Shown: positions 23,086 to 35,979, numbered from the stretch's first letter. The stretch is 64,000 bases of DNA from Ptychodera flava (GCF_041260155.1 NC_091931.1:23767654-23831653), one strand, 5' to 3'. Numbers and translations are program-made. The notes: a model not told the origin generated them from the letters alone.

Positions 23086-24854
23086 CCGTCTGCAAATTCT
23101 TCTGGCTTGAAATATAACCACTTGGTTTGTAGGTGGCTTGCGGGTGAACCAGTGTGTATATGTTTGAAATATTTCGGTTTGCCCGAAATCCACTAAGGTT
23201 CTTATGGTTTGAAGTCACGCCACCACACAGAGTATGGATGGCGTGTATTCATACCAATACATTGACGGCTTATTATCAAGCCCGTCATGGTATAAATTTA
23301 AGCCGAATGGCTTCTTTTTAAGCCAGTGACAATATAATTTATCGGTTTAAATTTGAGCCACTGGCATCGTTGGTTTGTTTATATACCGACAAATTCATTG
23401 GCTCATCTTTAAGCCAACCAGAAGTGGTAACTTTGTGGGCATGGTTTGAGTTTAAACCATTCAAGTTTATGAAATTAAACGGCCTGTTTTCAAGCCATTG
23501 TCATCATCAGTCACTGGTTAATTTCTAAACCAGAATTTCTAAACCGGCGAGATTCAAAATGGCGATCTCCATGGGTAAACAACTTGTCGAGTACGTTATG
23601 TTTCAGAAAACGAGCTGTTTTGGACGTTAGGAGAAGTTAATCGCATCTTTAATGGGGTCGGTTAGGAGGTAAAGGTAGGCAGGGAAAGGATTTTGCCCCG
23701 ATAGAGAGGAATTTCGGCCAAAAAGACTTTTTTTCGTTGCGGTCCTGATCCGGACCGTTGAGTCGCCAGTTATCTCGTTAGACCGTTGCAGGGCTGTGGT
23801 GGAGGCCGTTTAACGCCGGAAACACACAGACCTGTACGCAGGACTAATTTAAACCGGGCTTGTTTTTTCCTCAAAGCATATCGGTTAGCTTGAACCATTC
23901 TTAAGTAACATACATGCGTTTGAGTATTGTCGGAAAAAGGGAAAATTTCCTTGTCACAACTATTCGCCATTGTCTTCGACATACCGCTACACCATAGACT
24001 GGTGCACCACCGAAAATTGATAGCACTGCTTGCTACTCATAGACATTATCAATGATCATTGCCAAGGATGTATCAAATTAGCCTTCAATTTCCTTTTATC
24101 AGGCTGAACTGATGTGTGTTTGTCCCTTTTGTATGTTTATCGTGTTTGTATGGCTTTTCACGACCGCGAATGAATGAGTTTCCCCGAAATCGTCCGTGGT
24201 CGGTGAATAATAATGCGTTTTCTTAGCTCCACTGTGTCAGATGGTCAGCGACGAGGAGCTTTCTAAGAGTAGCCCTGAGTACAGGTCTGTGTGTTCCCGG
24301 CGTTATACGGCCTCCACCACTAGCTAGCCCTGCAACGGTCTATGGAGATAACGGGGGTTGTTGCAGCGAGATTCAAAATGGCGATCCCCGTGGGTAAACA
24401 ACTTGTCGGGTAAGTTATGTTTCAGAAAACGAGCGGTTTTGGATGTTAGGAGAAGTTAATCGCATCTTTCCTTGGGTCGGTAAGGAGGTTAAGGTAGGCA
24501 GGGAAAGGATTTTGTCCCGATAGAGCAGAATTTCGGCCAAAAAGACAGCGTTTTTGTTGCAGTCCTCATCCGGACCGCAGAGACCCAAGTTATCTCCATA
24601 GACCGTTGCAGGGCTGTGGCGGAGGCCGTATAAATAAGTTATAATGCCGGGAACACACAGACCTGTATGCAGGGCTATTCTAAGAGGTGGATCATTGATG
24701 CGTCGTCCGGTGTACGTAGTCCGTAGTTCGCTGTACATTTAATAACCCCTTGCCATTGTCCATCCTGAACGGAAAGATGGCAATCATTTAAAATTTGTCA
24801 TCCATCAGTTCACAGGAAAATTGCATTTAATAACCCTTTGTCATTATTGTATAG
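23086..24854. repeat. Three-copy repeat region (two direct, one inverted)
   Basis: About 23541-23850 and 24366-24681 are direct copies (shared GATTCAAAATGGCGATC and AGGAGAAGTTAATCGCATCT). About 24270-24355 is an inverted copy of their right part (ACAGGTCTGTGTGTTCC, CTGCAACGGTCTA). Between 23180 and 23540 are many short phrases built on TTTAAGCCA. No gene is recognised. This DNA sits where middle exons of copy A would be expected. Confidence 0.75.
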
Positions 24855-24927
24855 GACGGAGACACCAACAAATAGCTGCAACAAGAGCTATTGCCACAGT
24901 AAAGAGATGCCTATTTTACCAGAAAAA
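24855..24927 (+). CDS. Candidate exon of an unrecognised gene
   Basis: It lies between TTGTATAG and GTGAGTAAAA. With one leading base it reads 24 residues beginning TETPTNSCNKSY and ending MPILPEK, in phase 0. The next candidate exon (25353) continues open from that phase to a stop. Not recognised; it could be a fragment of a host or transposon gene. Confidence 0.28.
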
Positions 24928-25352
24928 GTGAGTAAAACTGCAAATTTGTTTCACGCTACCTTTCTGTGTGATTTTCAGGCAAACTGACTTGCCACAGCTT
25001 ATTAGCAGGTATCCTCATGCCATTCTTTCAATAACAAACATACTGTTTCATGGATGATATTTCTTGTTTATGTTGATTATAACCTCAAACTGGCAACTTA
25101 GATGATTTAATACACAAACATACCAAAACGATGTAATGGTTGATTCTGTTATTCAAAGCAAATTTATATTTCCACAGCATGATTTGAACTTGGGTCCTTC
25201 AACATTGCTTACACAAATTTTGTGAGCCATCTTGTCACTCAAGACGGGTAAATATTAAAGTGATTCATTTCCAGCAAATAACTTCCTGTACAAATGTGAC
25301 TATTGACTTCCACTTACCGGTAATAGATAATTATTTGTTTCTTTTTCAACAG

Positions 25353-25436
25353 ATTGTCCAGGACATAACATACTTGATACAGAAAATGCCTTCAGCTCCA
25401 CAAATTAACAATGGATTCTCTGAGTACAATGTGTAA
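25353..25436 (+). CDS. Candidate terminal exon of the same unrecognised gene
   Basis: It follows a good acceptor (TTTCTTTTTCAACAG) and reads IVQDITYLIQKMPSAPQINN and seven more residues to TAA. The phase agrees with the donor at 24928. There is no recognisable domain. Confidence 0.28.
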   Translation: MVQDITYLIQKMPSAPQINNGFSEYNV

Positions 25437-26265
25437 GCAGAATGAAGACTCTGCCCTCAGATATGGAATTCAAAGAGCGAATATAAAAGGTGATCAAGTA
25501 TCGTTATGTGCAGTGATAATAATTACATCAGGCATGAATGTTCCTCATATTTCCACATATTACACTTACACTTTGGTTTTTGTTTAAATTTCAGCTGTTA
25601 TTACATATCTGTGACATATTATCTTTGTCGTGGTCACACAACAGACAGACATGTTTAAACTTTTTATTGTTATAATCAAAAAATGCAATGTGCGAAACAA
25701 AAATAAGCACACTAATTTGCACCGGAAGTAATACAAATTCCCTGTCCCCTTTCCTTACACCGAACGCCCGTAATATATACTCTAGTCACGTTCTCCAAAA
25801 ATTAATATATTCAGAAATTACCAGCATATACCCAGTTTTCGCACTGCTAGCTACACTCATATTAATGACACATGTTATTATAGCTTGTTGCAACTAAATT
25901 TTTATATTATTCGGGCATAAGGTAAACCACTTTGAAATACTAGATTGAGACAGTCTTTTATGTTATGAAATAATACTTAATTTTGCGACTGTTGATAACA
26001 AAAGATTTTTGCTGTACATATAGATGCTCGCTTTTCATATGGTAAAAAATTAAAGCAACAAAAGTACCGCATATAATAATGCCAATTGTTCAAGTCTTTA
26101 ACCCACGAGCTTGTCGATTGTTCGGATTTCAAGATTTTAATCATGAAAACTCGGCATACATTGCGCATAGATATGTATGCAAGGGGTGTTTATGGTTAGA
26201 AACGGTGGAACCCCCCCCCCCCCTCCACCATGATTTCATGTAAGTTGCAAACGACAGCGCCTCAC
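25437..26265. other. No gene recognised
   Basis: AT-rich sequence with short frames only, ending in a poly-C tract near 26210 just downstream of the copy A exon 1 donor. Confidence 0.5.
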
Positions 26266-26532
26266 CATTTTCCTATCACCAGAAAAACAAAGAGATACCC
26301 AACCCTGACCGTTGGCGGCGTTCCTAGATCCGAGCATCTCGAATTTGTGAGCCTCGCCGTACTCTTCATAGGAAAGAAATAGTTCGCAGTCAACTCCTCG
26401 CTCACAGCCTCCCGGATGTTGGAAGCAAGCTTTTGTAACATTACAGCCTACTGTTGTCATAGTTATTCCGTATGCTGTGGCATGAAGGCACAGCAAAAGA
26501 AGTCCAGTGATGTAGAGCATGCCTTTTAACAT
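26266..26532 (-). CDS. Copy A exon 1: signal peptide and start of DOMON domain
   Basis: The start codon at 26532 opens MLKGMLYITGLLLLCLHATA, a clear signal peptide; a second ATG four codons in is an alternative. The mature part starts near ITMTTVGCNVTKACFQ and continues CELFLSYEEYGEAHKFEML to SGDRKM, the first half of an FRRS1-like DOMON domain. The exon ends at ATG|GTGAGG in phase 0, as in copy B (KKM). The cysteine pattern is shared with copy B. Confidence 0.75.
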
Positions 26533-26739
26533 AGATTCAACAGCGACTGTCTGCAACTTTCGGTGTTCACTGAAAATTGAAATAGGGTTAATAAGCACCT
26601 GCTCACGAATTTTCGGGGTCCTCTTTTCTCCAAAAGAGGATGCTCGACCCAAAGATATATTTTACTACTGGGGCATTTCAATGATATTGTGAAAATGGAC
26701 ACTCCTGGTCCTAAGATTGCTACTTTACAATTCGTCTCA

Positions 26740-26896
26740 CTCATTCATTCATTCATTCATTCATTCGTTCGTTCGTTCATTCATTCATTCATTCATTCAT
26801 TCATTCATTCATTCATTCATTCATTCATTCATTCATTCATTCATTCGTTCATTCGTTTATTCGTTCATTAATTCATTCACCCGTTTATTCGTTCAC
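26740..26896. repeat. (ATTC)n microsatellite
   Basis: Mostly ATTC tetranucleotides with occasional GTTC and TTAT variants. It creates spurious HSFIHSFI reading frames. Confidence 0.97.
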
Positions 26897-29783
26897 GTTT
26901 CATAATCTTAAATTCCCACGAAGGCACAGAAAACATTCTGCAGGGTGTTACAACTTCTTTCAAGATCGTGACTGAAGAGTTTATCAAAATTTCCAGTCTC
27001 GCTGGTGAGAATCTGTTATCACACTTGATTCTCATCAAGGAGTGCATTTCTCACTGCTCACCAGTGAGAATCAGAGTAATATCCTAGACAGAGTGGCAAC
27101 AGCTATTGTTTAAGGCGTGAAGCGGTTACGTAAGCAATCCATGTTTGCCTCGCCTCACGAAGCTCTTGGCTCTCTTTTCCGAAGAGTGCCGACCATGCAT
27201 CCTTCGGTAATTTCGGATTTTCACCAATTGTTAAGCGAAAGTATGTTCGACAAAGCTTGTGTTGTAGTTGTCGTGTGGTGCTGATCGGAATTGATGTGCT
27301 GGCGAAAACGCGAGTGTTTTGAGCTTCAGGAAAGTGGGTTTTACCGTTTTAAAATTCCTCTCATATTTTCATGAATATATAATGAGTGTGTTTGAACCAA
27401 ATTTGAAAGTCTTTTATCGATACTGTCTGGTTTTACTCAATGGTTTACGGTCAGTCACACCGTCTTTTACACGTGCGCCAAGAAAGGACATGTTTATGAA
27501 ACTGCTGGCGTGTTATGTTTTGATTGGCGTGAGGCAGTGTTTCTGGCCTGAGAGCTCACAAAGTAACTATGGTTGCTACGCGACTGGCAGTACGATGCCG
27601 TCTCGTCGTATGTTTCGCATAATCTCGTGTAATTATCAACCACAAACCAAGCCTCCAAAAAGTTTAACACCTTTGAAGCTCATTTTAATATGAAAAGCCA
27701 ATAGTCTTCCGAGACGACCATGGAAACAAAAGGCATGCAAGTGTCCATGATATACTCTGTGCCAGTGAGAATTAAAAAAAAATTCTCTCTGATAGCAGTG
27801 AGAATAGCAAGAGATTCTCACCAATTGCGAGAAAGCGTCACCTTCTCGCTCCAGCCTCGCAATTTTTTTCCTATAGTGTTGTCCTGAAGCAGAAGCGGCG
27901 ACTCGAAGTTGATTTGGTTCATCGTTTGTGTAGTGCTCCTCATTGAGATGCTAATTCGTTTCTAAAATCTGACATACGATAGTTAGTAATGGACTGTTCA
28001 AACTGCCATGCATGCCAAACGTTTCTTCAAACAAGTTGTTATGCAAAAAATGTACCTATCTGCGTGGTAGTACTCAAAGAATTCTCAAAAATATACGATG
28101 ACAAGTCTGTAAGTCATCTATACTCATTATAAATGTTGTCTATCGTCTACCGTTTTATGCGGTAAATTGATAGTGAAAGTTCAGAGATTGGATCGGGCGT
28201 GAGGCAAACCCAACTGTTACTGTACTGTATTTGCAATATGCCACAGTCCAAAGATGTTCTGCGTGTGAATTACTTTTCTACTGAGTAACTTCGGAATAAA
28301 AAAAATGTATTATTTTATCCATGATGGGAATGTATAGTAATTTTTTATCTTGAAATAAATGAATGAAATGAGAAACAATGCATATTTCGTAAGTAGTGAT
28401 CAATGTGACCGACAGTAACTGAAAACTTGTCGGTCATTTCACATATTTCGGGTTCAATTCGCAACGTTTATTAGATTTTTCTTTCAAAGAAAATTCACTG
28501 TTTCAAACGTTTGAAAATTTTCTGCGCACAGGCTTATATTTAATACAGGTACCAGCAATATTCAAGCAAACCAAGGCCGTGTGTACCACAAGTTTCACCG
28601 GCTAATTAATACAATATGCATTTGCTGTCATTCGTGTGCATAAGTTGTGAACTGGTATTATACCTTACAAGTAACTCGGGAGTGGTGTAATGCCATTATT
28701 GTCTAGTGCCGGTGATGACAAAACAGAAATGACGATGTCGAGAATGCCTCATCGAAAATTTGAATCGTCGTTCATTTTTCTATTTTGTCAAATGAATTTT
28801 GACCCAGACGGCTTTTGATAATAATTAATAGCCCTCATTTTAAATGATGTCTATCCATTGTTCAGAGTCAATGCAGTAACTGAACGGTCAAGTTGACGCC
28901 AAAGTGCACGATCATCTGGGACATGATAGCCAGCTGACTAGGGGGACGCCGAACACCATATCTATACCCTCTGAAGCTCGTGGCAATGTGAAATGATAAG
29001 CCATGTTGCATCGCCACGTGGTTGCTCTGGTTGTTGGTACTCCCCAAATTGCACGGGAATGAGACGGACTTTTGTCATTGAATGACCGTTAGACTAGTGT
29101 GAAAGAGCGATGAAAGGTTAAGCCTTCAGGGATATCAAAACTTACATGTTGAGATGTGCAGCGGCTGTGTCTGATGAGTCTAACTTTAAGGAAGCAGCTG
29201 TTGGGATCCAGAACTTTGATAAATCTCCTATATAGTACTGTCGATGAGTGCTGGCTAGCTAGCCTCCCGGCTTTCCTCGACCGAATCAGCCTATAATGTG
29301 CACCGGGCACGCGCCATCTGCGCGCGAATGAGTCTGCGCAAAAGTTAGGCTACCACTCATTCAGCTTTTAACGGTCAAGGTACTGTAAAGGAAGCAATGG
29401 TTAATTATGCAAAGATTTGCAGGCAAGTCTTTTTTTTCTAGACATCAGCTGTCCTTTCTATTGTATGATGCTTTGCAGGGCCTTTATACGCCTCCAGACT
29501 TTATCACAATAGACGACAGAATTGAAAATGACGTAATATTACCCAATGCACTCTTCCAAAGCAGATAATCTGCCCTTGAGACTTTGAATTCTGATTAGTT
29601 CATCACAGCCCAAACACAAGTGGCGGATACAATGGGCATTTTTAAGTCCCTAAAAGTTTTGTTTTCGCTCAAACAATCACTTACCTAAAATGTCTACTTG
29701 CCTGAGCCATATACGGCTAGCTGTCTCCACAAAAATGAGGAGCGTAGCCATACAGTATATTTTATTGCAAGATCCGAGAGATT

Positions 29784-29786
<3 letters not shown>
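26897..29786. other. No gene recognised
   Basis: Only short frames without known motifs. Around 26990-27090 and 27770-27870 there are repeated phrases based on CAGTGAGAAT in both orientations, possibly the worn ends of an inverted-repeat element. Nothing else is supportable. Confidence 0.45.

Positions 29787-29872
<86 letters not shown>
29787..29872. repeat. (TA)n microsatellite
   Basis: Pure TA run directly upstream of the Penelope-like element. A second TA run begins directly at its other end. Confidence 0.98.
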
Positions 29873-29874
<2 letters not shown>

Positions 29875-30230
29875 ATATGCAAATGTCTTTCAAGTATAAA
29901 TAAGCCTTGACGTTGTTTTGAAACAATACCCACACTTTGACCATTCGACTCCTGGGTTTGAAGGAAAGCGGAGCAGTTTTCTGCTCGGCTTTTTTGTAAG
30001 TTGGCGCCAATTTTTATTTTTAACTTTTACACGTTTTCCAGTCTCTGTATGATTCAATCTTTTTTAGCATGTGTATTTTACTTTAAGTTTGTCGTTGTTA
30101 TTTTATTTCAGATTGTTTTAACCTTGATAAAGTGGGATTACTCCCACGAAACGTCGGTGTAATAAATTTTATAAATGAAGAGCTTGGTGTCCTGAGTTGG
30201 TGCGTCTTGACCTGCTTTGTTCTACATTAT
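29873..30230 (+). repeat. Pseudo-LTR, left copy
   Basis: Direct repeat of 33558-33913, starting TAATATGCAAATGTCTTTC and ending TTCTACATTAT. It contains a hammerhead-like motif near its 3' part. Confidence 0.9.
30122..30157 (+). ncRNA. Hammerhead-like motif, left pseudo-LTR
   Basis: CTTGATAA, a perfect stem GTGGGA/TCCCAC around TTAC, then GAAACGTCGG. The overall order matches a hammerhead core, but the first box departs from the consensus CTGATGA, so activity is doubtful. Confidence 0.4.
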
Positions 30231-33200
30231 TACGGCTTCTGCCTATATCAAGACAGCCCTGTGAATCCACTGGATCCTTATGGACATATTTCCACCCTAA
30301 GCTAGAGCTTATCTTGTTGGTGGTTCATCGGCTTCGTGCTACACTATTCCATATTGATGATCGGAACCCCTGTGAATCTCTTCAGATCCAAGGTAAATCT
30401 TCTAGCTAACTGTTGAACTCTGACCATGCAGTTGAACAAGCTCTATAGCAATCTGAGAAATACAACAGATAGACTTATTCGTTACAAATCGCATTTAAAT
30501 TATTTGCAACAATGCCGCTCGGAAGAGAAAGTACCATCAGGTCTCGTTATATTCAAAAAGCCGCCTATGCAGAATTCGAATTTGAACTATAAATGGCATT
30601 GCACTTTACGTGAAACATCGACAAAGTTACAAGATATGCTTATTTCATTCTACAAACACGAACTAGAACCAAAACTTCAAACAAGAACACAAAACTTACA
30701 GAAAGAAACTCAAAGAGAATACAGGTAACCGCACTTATCGTCGCTTGAATAAACAGCTACAGAATCAAGTGAGAAACACTGAGATAAAACTTAACAGAAC
30801 ACACAAAAACAAGTTTGCGTCTCTGGCATCTGTTGTGTCCCACAAGAAGACTACGCCAAGAACGGCTCAACAACTACCCGATCAGAAATCCATACAGAGA
30901 AGTAATACATCTGCCAAGAAGAAAAATCGTAGATATGACAAGAACATTAGAAAACAGAAGAAACGAGCAAGAAAAAATATGGTCAAGAAGGCAATAATAG
31001 CAACAAATGAAAACTCGATCGTCAACATCAGCGGTAAGGAACTTTCTACAGCAACTAGATCACTATTAAGTAATGGGTTGGGATTCATACCAGTGCCCAA
31101 ACATGGGATAAATGGAAGTTCATAAACGACACACAGCTATATCATCGTCGCTTACGACTTAGAGAATTCTTCTTTGATCGTGAAAATAACTCTGACACTG
31201 CCTCACGAGAGCTACCAAAAGAACTGAGAATTGAAAGTAAATGGACACCACCTACGGGCAGAGATCCCATGCTGGACAAATACTGTGAAATTCAATTGGA
31301 TGAGATTTTACAGTATGATCCCACAGGTAAAAGTAAATATTCTAAACGCAATGACAATATCACAACTGAACAAAGAAAAGAAATCAATAAGCTTAGAAAT
31401 GATCAGTCCATATATATCAGTAAGATAGATAGGGTGGTTCAGTTATTGTATGGAATAGACAGAATTACATTGAAGTCATGAAGGAACACCTATCAGATAC
31501 AAAATTTTACAAAAAGATGAGTACAGATTTTACACCCACAGTTCATGCGAAAATATTCAACAAGCAGATAAAATGCATCACAATTCTACAATTTCAGATA
31601 CAGAGAAGTTAGCTATTTGCCACAATGATAACATTAAAACTCCTTATATTCATGGGCTTGCTAAATGGCATAAATTGAAAAATCCAGACATCACGGTTGA
31701 CGTTAAACCACCCGTACGAGCAATAATCTCACAGATCAATAGTCCCACTCGTAGAGCCTCGCTCTGGCTTCACTATCAACTCATGAATATCGTGCCAATA
31801 TACTGTGTAGAGTTGGTCAAAGATTCCACCGATTTTCTGAATCATTTGCACCATTATAATGCATCACAGCTGTCAAACTTGCCAGACAATACCATTCTTT
31901 TTAGTCTTGACGTGGTGAGCCTCTATCCTAATATTCCCCGTAAAGAAGGATTAGAAGCTTAAAACATGCTTTCAAAACCTGCTCTAATTTAAATGACAAA
32001 AACATCAATGATATCATTGATCTAGCAGATATCATCCTTCAAAATAACTACTTTGAATTCTGTGAAGAGTACTACCTTCAAACACATGGTACAGCCATGG
32101 GTACTCCCTTTGCACCCATGTATGCTAACATATTTATGAGCTGGTTTTGGAGAAAAACAAGTGTTTATAAAGATCAAGCAGACTTTCTTAAACGTTTCAT
32201 TGATGATTTGTACGGTATTTGGACACTTGGTGAAAATAGACTCCAAACTTATCACACTTTCCTCAATAGCATTCACCCGTCAATCAAATTTACTTTAGAA
32301 TACGGAACAAAAATGCAACATTTTCTGGATATGTCCACCAGCCTAATTAATTCAAGAGTAGAGACAGATCTATATATTAAACCAACCGATAGCGGTAGAT
32401 ATCTGCCTCCATCCTCTTTTCACCCCAAGCATATATTCAACAGCATTATCTACAGTGGTACCATAAGACTGAGACGCATTTGTTCCCTAGACAAATGGTT
32501 TGATCAGCGAATAGAAGAGTTTCAAGATAAATTGGTTAAATCAGGATATAATAAAAATAAGATAATTGAAATCATAGAGAAGGTTCGTAATAAACCTAGG
32601 ACACATTTTCTTCAATATAACAAACCTAAGACAACAAAGAGAGTAGCATGGGTCAGTGACTTTCATCCTCTGCGCCCAAATATAAAAGAAATGGCCAAAA
32701 AACACCAAGATATATTAAAAATTTCCAAAAGAATGCGTGAAGTCGTGCCCCACCCACCTCTTATTTCACAAAGAGTGTGCGCAAACCTTGGTCAACTCAT
32801 TGTTAGACATAAATTAACATTGAAACGTAGTGACAATATAAATTATGGTTCAGGACCATGTGGAGATAGTAAATGTAAAATAATGTGTTCACATATGGTA
32901 AAAACGGACAAAATACTAATATCCATAATGGAAAATATTTCAAATAAAAGGGAATTATAATTGTAACACTGAGAATGTTATATACTGTATCTACTGTGAT
33001 AAATGCATATGTCAATATGTTGGACAAACCAAGAATAAAATCAGATATAGAATGGCTGGACACAGGAGTATGATTAAATCTAATAAGTCTGACCCTAATA
33101 ATCCTGCAATGTTCGTGAGCCAACATTTTAATTCATCTAACCACTCCGTCAAAAATATGAAAGTTGTAATTCTTGAAAAGGTACACAAAGATGACAAATT

Positions 33201-33557
33201 CTCCAGAGATTTCACAGAGTCCAAGTGGATATTTCAACTCAACACAATGTATCCTCAGGGTTTGAACAGAGAGACACCACAAAAATTCTAGATGTGTAAG
33301 CAGATTTTACAGCTCTTTCTTCATTTCATTTGGACGATTTTTAGTAGGCATCACTCTTTCAGCAGTATTCTTTTTTAGTTTTCTTTGTAACTGTTCTAGT
33401 TTGATGTATTGTAGAATTTCAGTTGTTACATAAGTGTCCTTGGATGTACGCTATTGTCCACGGTTCATAATTTCACCTGTTTGAGCTGTATTTTTAGAGT
33501 CGGATATTTTTAGTACGTCATTTCTGTGTGGTTTGCACTGCCACCTTTCCTACACTT

Positions 33558-33910
33558 TAATATGCAAATGTCTTTCAAGTATAAATAAGCCTTGACGTTG
33601 TTTTGAAACAATACCCACACTTTGACCATTCGACTCCTGGGTTTGAAGGAAAGCGGAGCAGTTTTCTGCTCGGCTTTTTGTAAGTTGGCGCCAATTTTTA
33701 TTTTTAACTTTACACGTTTTCCAGTCTCTGTATGATTCAATCTATTTTAGCATGTGTATTTTACTTTAAGTTTGTCGTTGTTATTTTATTTCAGATTGTT
33801 TTAACCTTGATAAAGTGGGATTACTCCCACGAAACGTCGGTGTAATAAATTTTATAAATGAAGAGCTTGGTGTCCTGAGTTGGTGCGTCTTGACCTGCTT
33901 TGTTCTACAT

Positions 33911-33913
<3 letters not shown>
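33558..33913 (+). repeat. Pseudo-LTR, right copy
   Basis: Near-identical to 29873-30230, including the hammerhead-like motif at about 33805-33840. It ends where the next TA run begins. Confidence 0.9.
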
Positions 33914-33989
<76 letters not shown>

Positions 33990-34114
33990 ACACAAAATTA
34001 CTTCAAGTACAAAGTAACAGATATCATTACTTTGTACTTGAAGTAGTTTTGTGTTATTATTTATATAGCTCTGATTTAGCATCGAGCAGTGTAATTTCCC
34101 CCGAGGACATCTGC

Positions 34115-34190
<76 letters not shown>

Positions 34191-34193
34191 TAA

Positions 34194-34236
<43 letters not shown>

Positions 34237-34272
34237 AGATATAGATATAGATAGATAGATATATATAGATAT
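33914..34272. repeat. (TA)n runs flanking a 70-bp hairpin
   Basis: TA runs at about 33914-33986 and 34117-34230, the second grading into GATA-type repeats. Between them 33987-34057 is a palindrome with arms AACACAAAATTACTTCAAGT and its complement, followed by a short unique segment. Confidence 0.9.
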
Positions 34273-34495
34273 GAGTTACCAAAAATACAACGCTCTTCCG
34301 AGAGGCTGAAGGCCGAGGGGTCACGTTATAGTGATGTGTTTCTCGTAACGCAAGGTTGCGAAGGGTAGCCTAGGGGTGATAATGCCCGAATTAAGACCAG
34401 GGTACCGGGTACAGATGCTTTGTAACACACCACATGCTCATGCTCTTCCACGCTCTTGCTTATATTGCTTATATTGCTTATATTAAGATGTACTT
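34273..34495. other. No gene recognised
   Basis: Short unique stretch. The only structure seen is a threefold repeat of GCTTATATT near 34458-34485. Confidence 0.5.
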
Positions 34496-35006
34496 TGCTG
34501 TATGGGCGCTGAAACAACTTTAAGAGAAGTTTGCAGGGCGATTCTCCACAGTGGGAATAGTTGTGTCAGTTTCTTCTTCATAAAAAGAGGCAAAGTGTCC
34601 TTAGTATACCGTGTAATTAGTACATATGTACCTACAAGAAATCTTCGTTCAGCGGAAAAGCTGCTTTTAGTCAGACCCACTGGTATTTTCAATAAGACTT
34701 ACGGTCAGAGAGCATTTTCAGTCTGTGCACCCTCTCTCTGGAATTCACTTCCATTAGATATTAGAAATTCAAAGACCATTGTCAATTTTAAGTCCGCACT
34801 CAAAACTTACCTTTTTAAACAACATTTTTATTAAATTTTCCGGGTTTGTGTGTGTGTGTGTTGGTGTGTGTTTTGCTTTGTTTTTATATCTTCCTTAAAC
34901 AACTGTACTTTTTAATCAAATCTGTGTATTGTTATGGAAAGCGCACTGAGACGCAGTGTAGTGCGCTCTTTTACAAGAAATAAATTATTATTATTATTAT
35001 TATATT
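34496..35006 (+). mobile_element. LINE 3' fragment (CR1/L2-type), 5'-truncated
   Basis: About 34620-34834 encodes the C-terminal tail seen after reverse transcriptase in CR1/L2/Rex1-like elements: RNLRSAEKLLLVRPTG, YGQRAFSVCAPSLWNSLP, then FKSALKTYLFKQHF and stop. The 3' UTR ends GCGCACTGAGACGCAG...GTGCGCTCTTTTAC, then (ATT)n. This terminal block resembles the tail of the SINE at 48328-48669. Nothing of the endonuclease or the RT core remains. Confidence 0.8.
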
Positions 35007-35841
35007 AGTATACCGTGTAACGTCCTTGATTGCACTTGAATCTTTGTTGTCAATGAGCTGTTCAAGTTCCTACGGTACGATGTTGAAACGTGCCGTTTTA
35101 GTCATTGACTGGTTGCTTCTCCCGGGCGGTAATCGGTAATCACTCGCCATTGTTTCGAAGCTTGGGACGACACTGATGATCACCTGACCGCTAAAATATT
35201 TCCCAAGGGAAATAGTGTTTGGAAAAATAATCTCTGACGTCACTTTTTTCGAACCATTAGGGACAAGTCGTATCTATTTCTTGTCACGTGACGTGTTCTG
35301 ACGAATTGCAACACGGTATGAGCATTTGTGGCATGTTATAGATAATGTGCCTCACTCATCCTAACATTTTAAATTTCCAGGCTTTTTAAACCAAAATATC
35401 AAGATTTTCGACCATGTCATATACAAATGTCGTTCATCTGGCTATTTTAAGCCATAGTGTTACTTATAATAGTGTTACTTATAAAGGCATTCCGAAGGTC
35501 GTTTCTGCAACATGAGGGTAACATTGCCCAGGCGATTGACAAACTGAAAGCGTTGTCTGTGAGTTGAAATATTTCCAGTAGTCACGCAAATTTGACCCTG
35601 GAGATTTATATGAACCGTTAAATTTAGCACTTGCATTTCGATTCACACAAAGACTGCAGGTCTCGAGAGTATAAAAGAACAAGAAACGCATAGTAACGCT
35701 GTTTTTAAAATGAAATTTAAAATGAAACCGAAACATCAATTATTGTGACGTTGTAGATAGTTACAAGTAAATTTATTCGTTGCTGGGAAGTTCCAATCTT
35801 GATAAGATCGTTACGGTAGAATCTACGCCACGTGCTCTCTG

Positions 35842-35878
<37 letters not shown>

Positions 35879-35882
35879 GTCT

Positions 35883-35979
<97 letters not shown>

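Larger units (their letters stand above)
21513..26532 (-). pseudogene. DOMON-domain GPI-type protein, copy A (exons 1, 4, 5 only)
   Basis: Minus-strand paralogue of the complete gene at 36827-46850. Exon 1 is 26266-26532, exon 4 is 22205-22474 and exon 5 is 21513-21556; all have canonical splice borders like those of the paralogues. I searched 23086-26265 on the minus strand for the two middle exons (GND-VMCI and FDL-MDFYLLMGTGPCSGG) and did not find them. Exon 1 ends in phase 0 and exon 4 begins in phase 1, so joining them directly would lose the frame. The interval instead holds repeated mobile DNA and candidate exons of something else. Most likely this is a broken copy, or a chimera made at the duplication breakpoint. 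A protein with a partial DOMON domain remains possible if unrecognised exons exist. Confidence 0.6.
29873..33913 (+). mobile_element. Nearly full-length Penelope-like retroelement
   Basis: It is bounded by two direct copies of a ~357-base pseudo-LTR (29873-30230 and 33558-33913). The interior shows, in order, a basic N-terminal region (about 30426-31130), reverse transcriptase segments (MGTPFAPMYANIFMSWF near 32097, RFIDDLYGIW as the catalytic motif) and a GIY-YIG endonuclease (IYCIYCDKCICQYVGQT near 32980). These define the Penelope-like group. The reading frame is broken at about five places, so this copy is a fossil. The two pseudo-LTRs differ at only a few positions, suggesting a fairly recent insertion. 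It lies between two TA repeats, which probably served as its target. Confidence 0.85.

Noticed and set aside
26689-26905. Frames reading HSFIHSFI
   Set aside because: Translation of the ATTC repeat.
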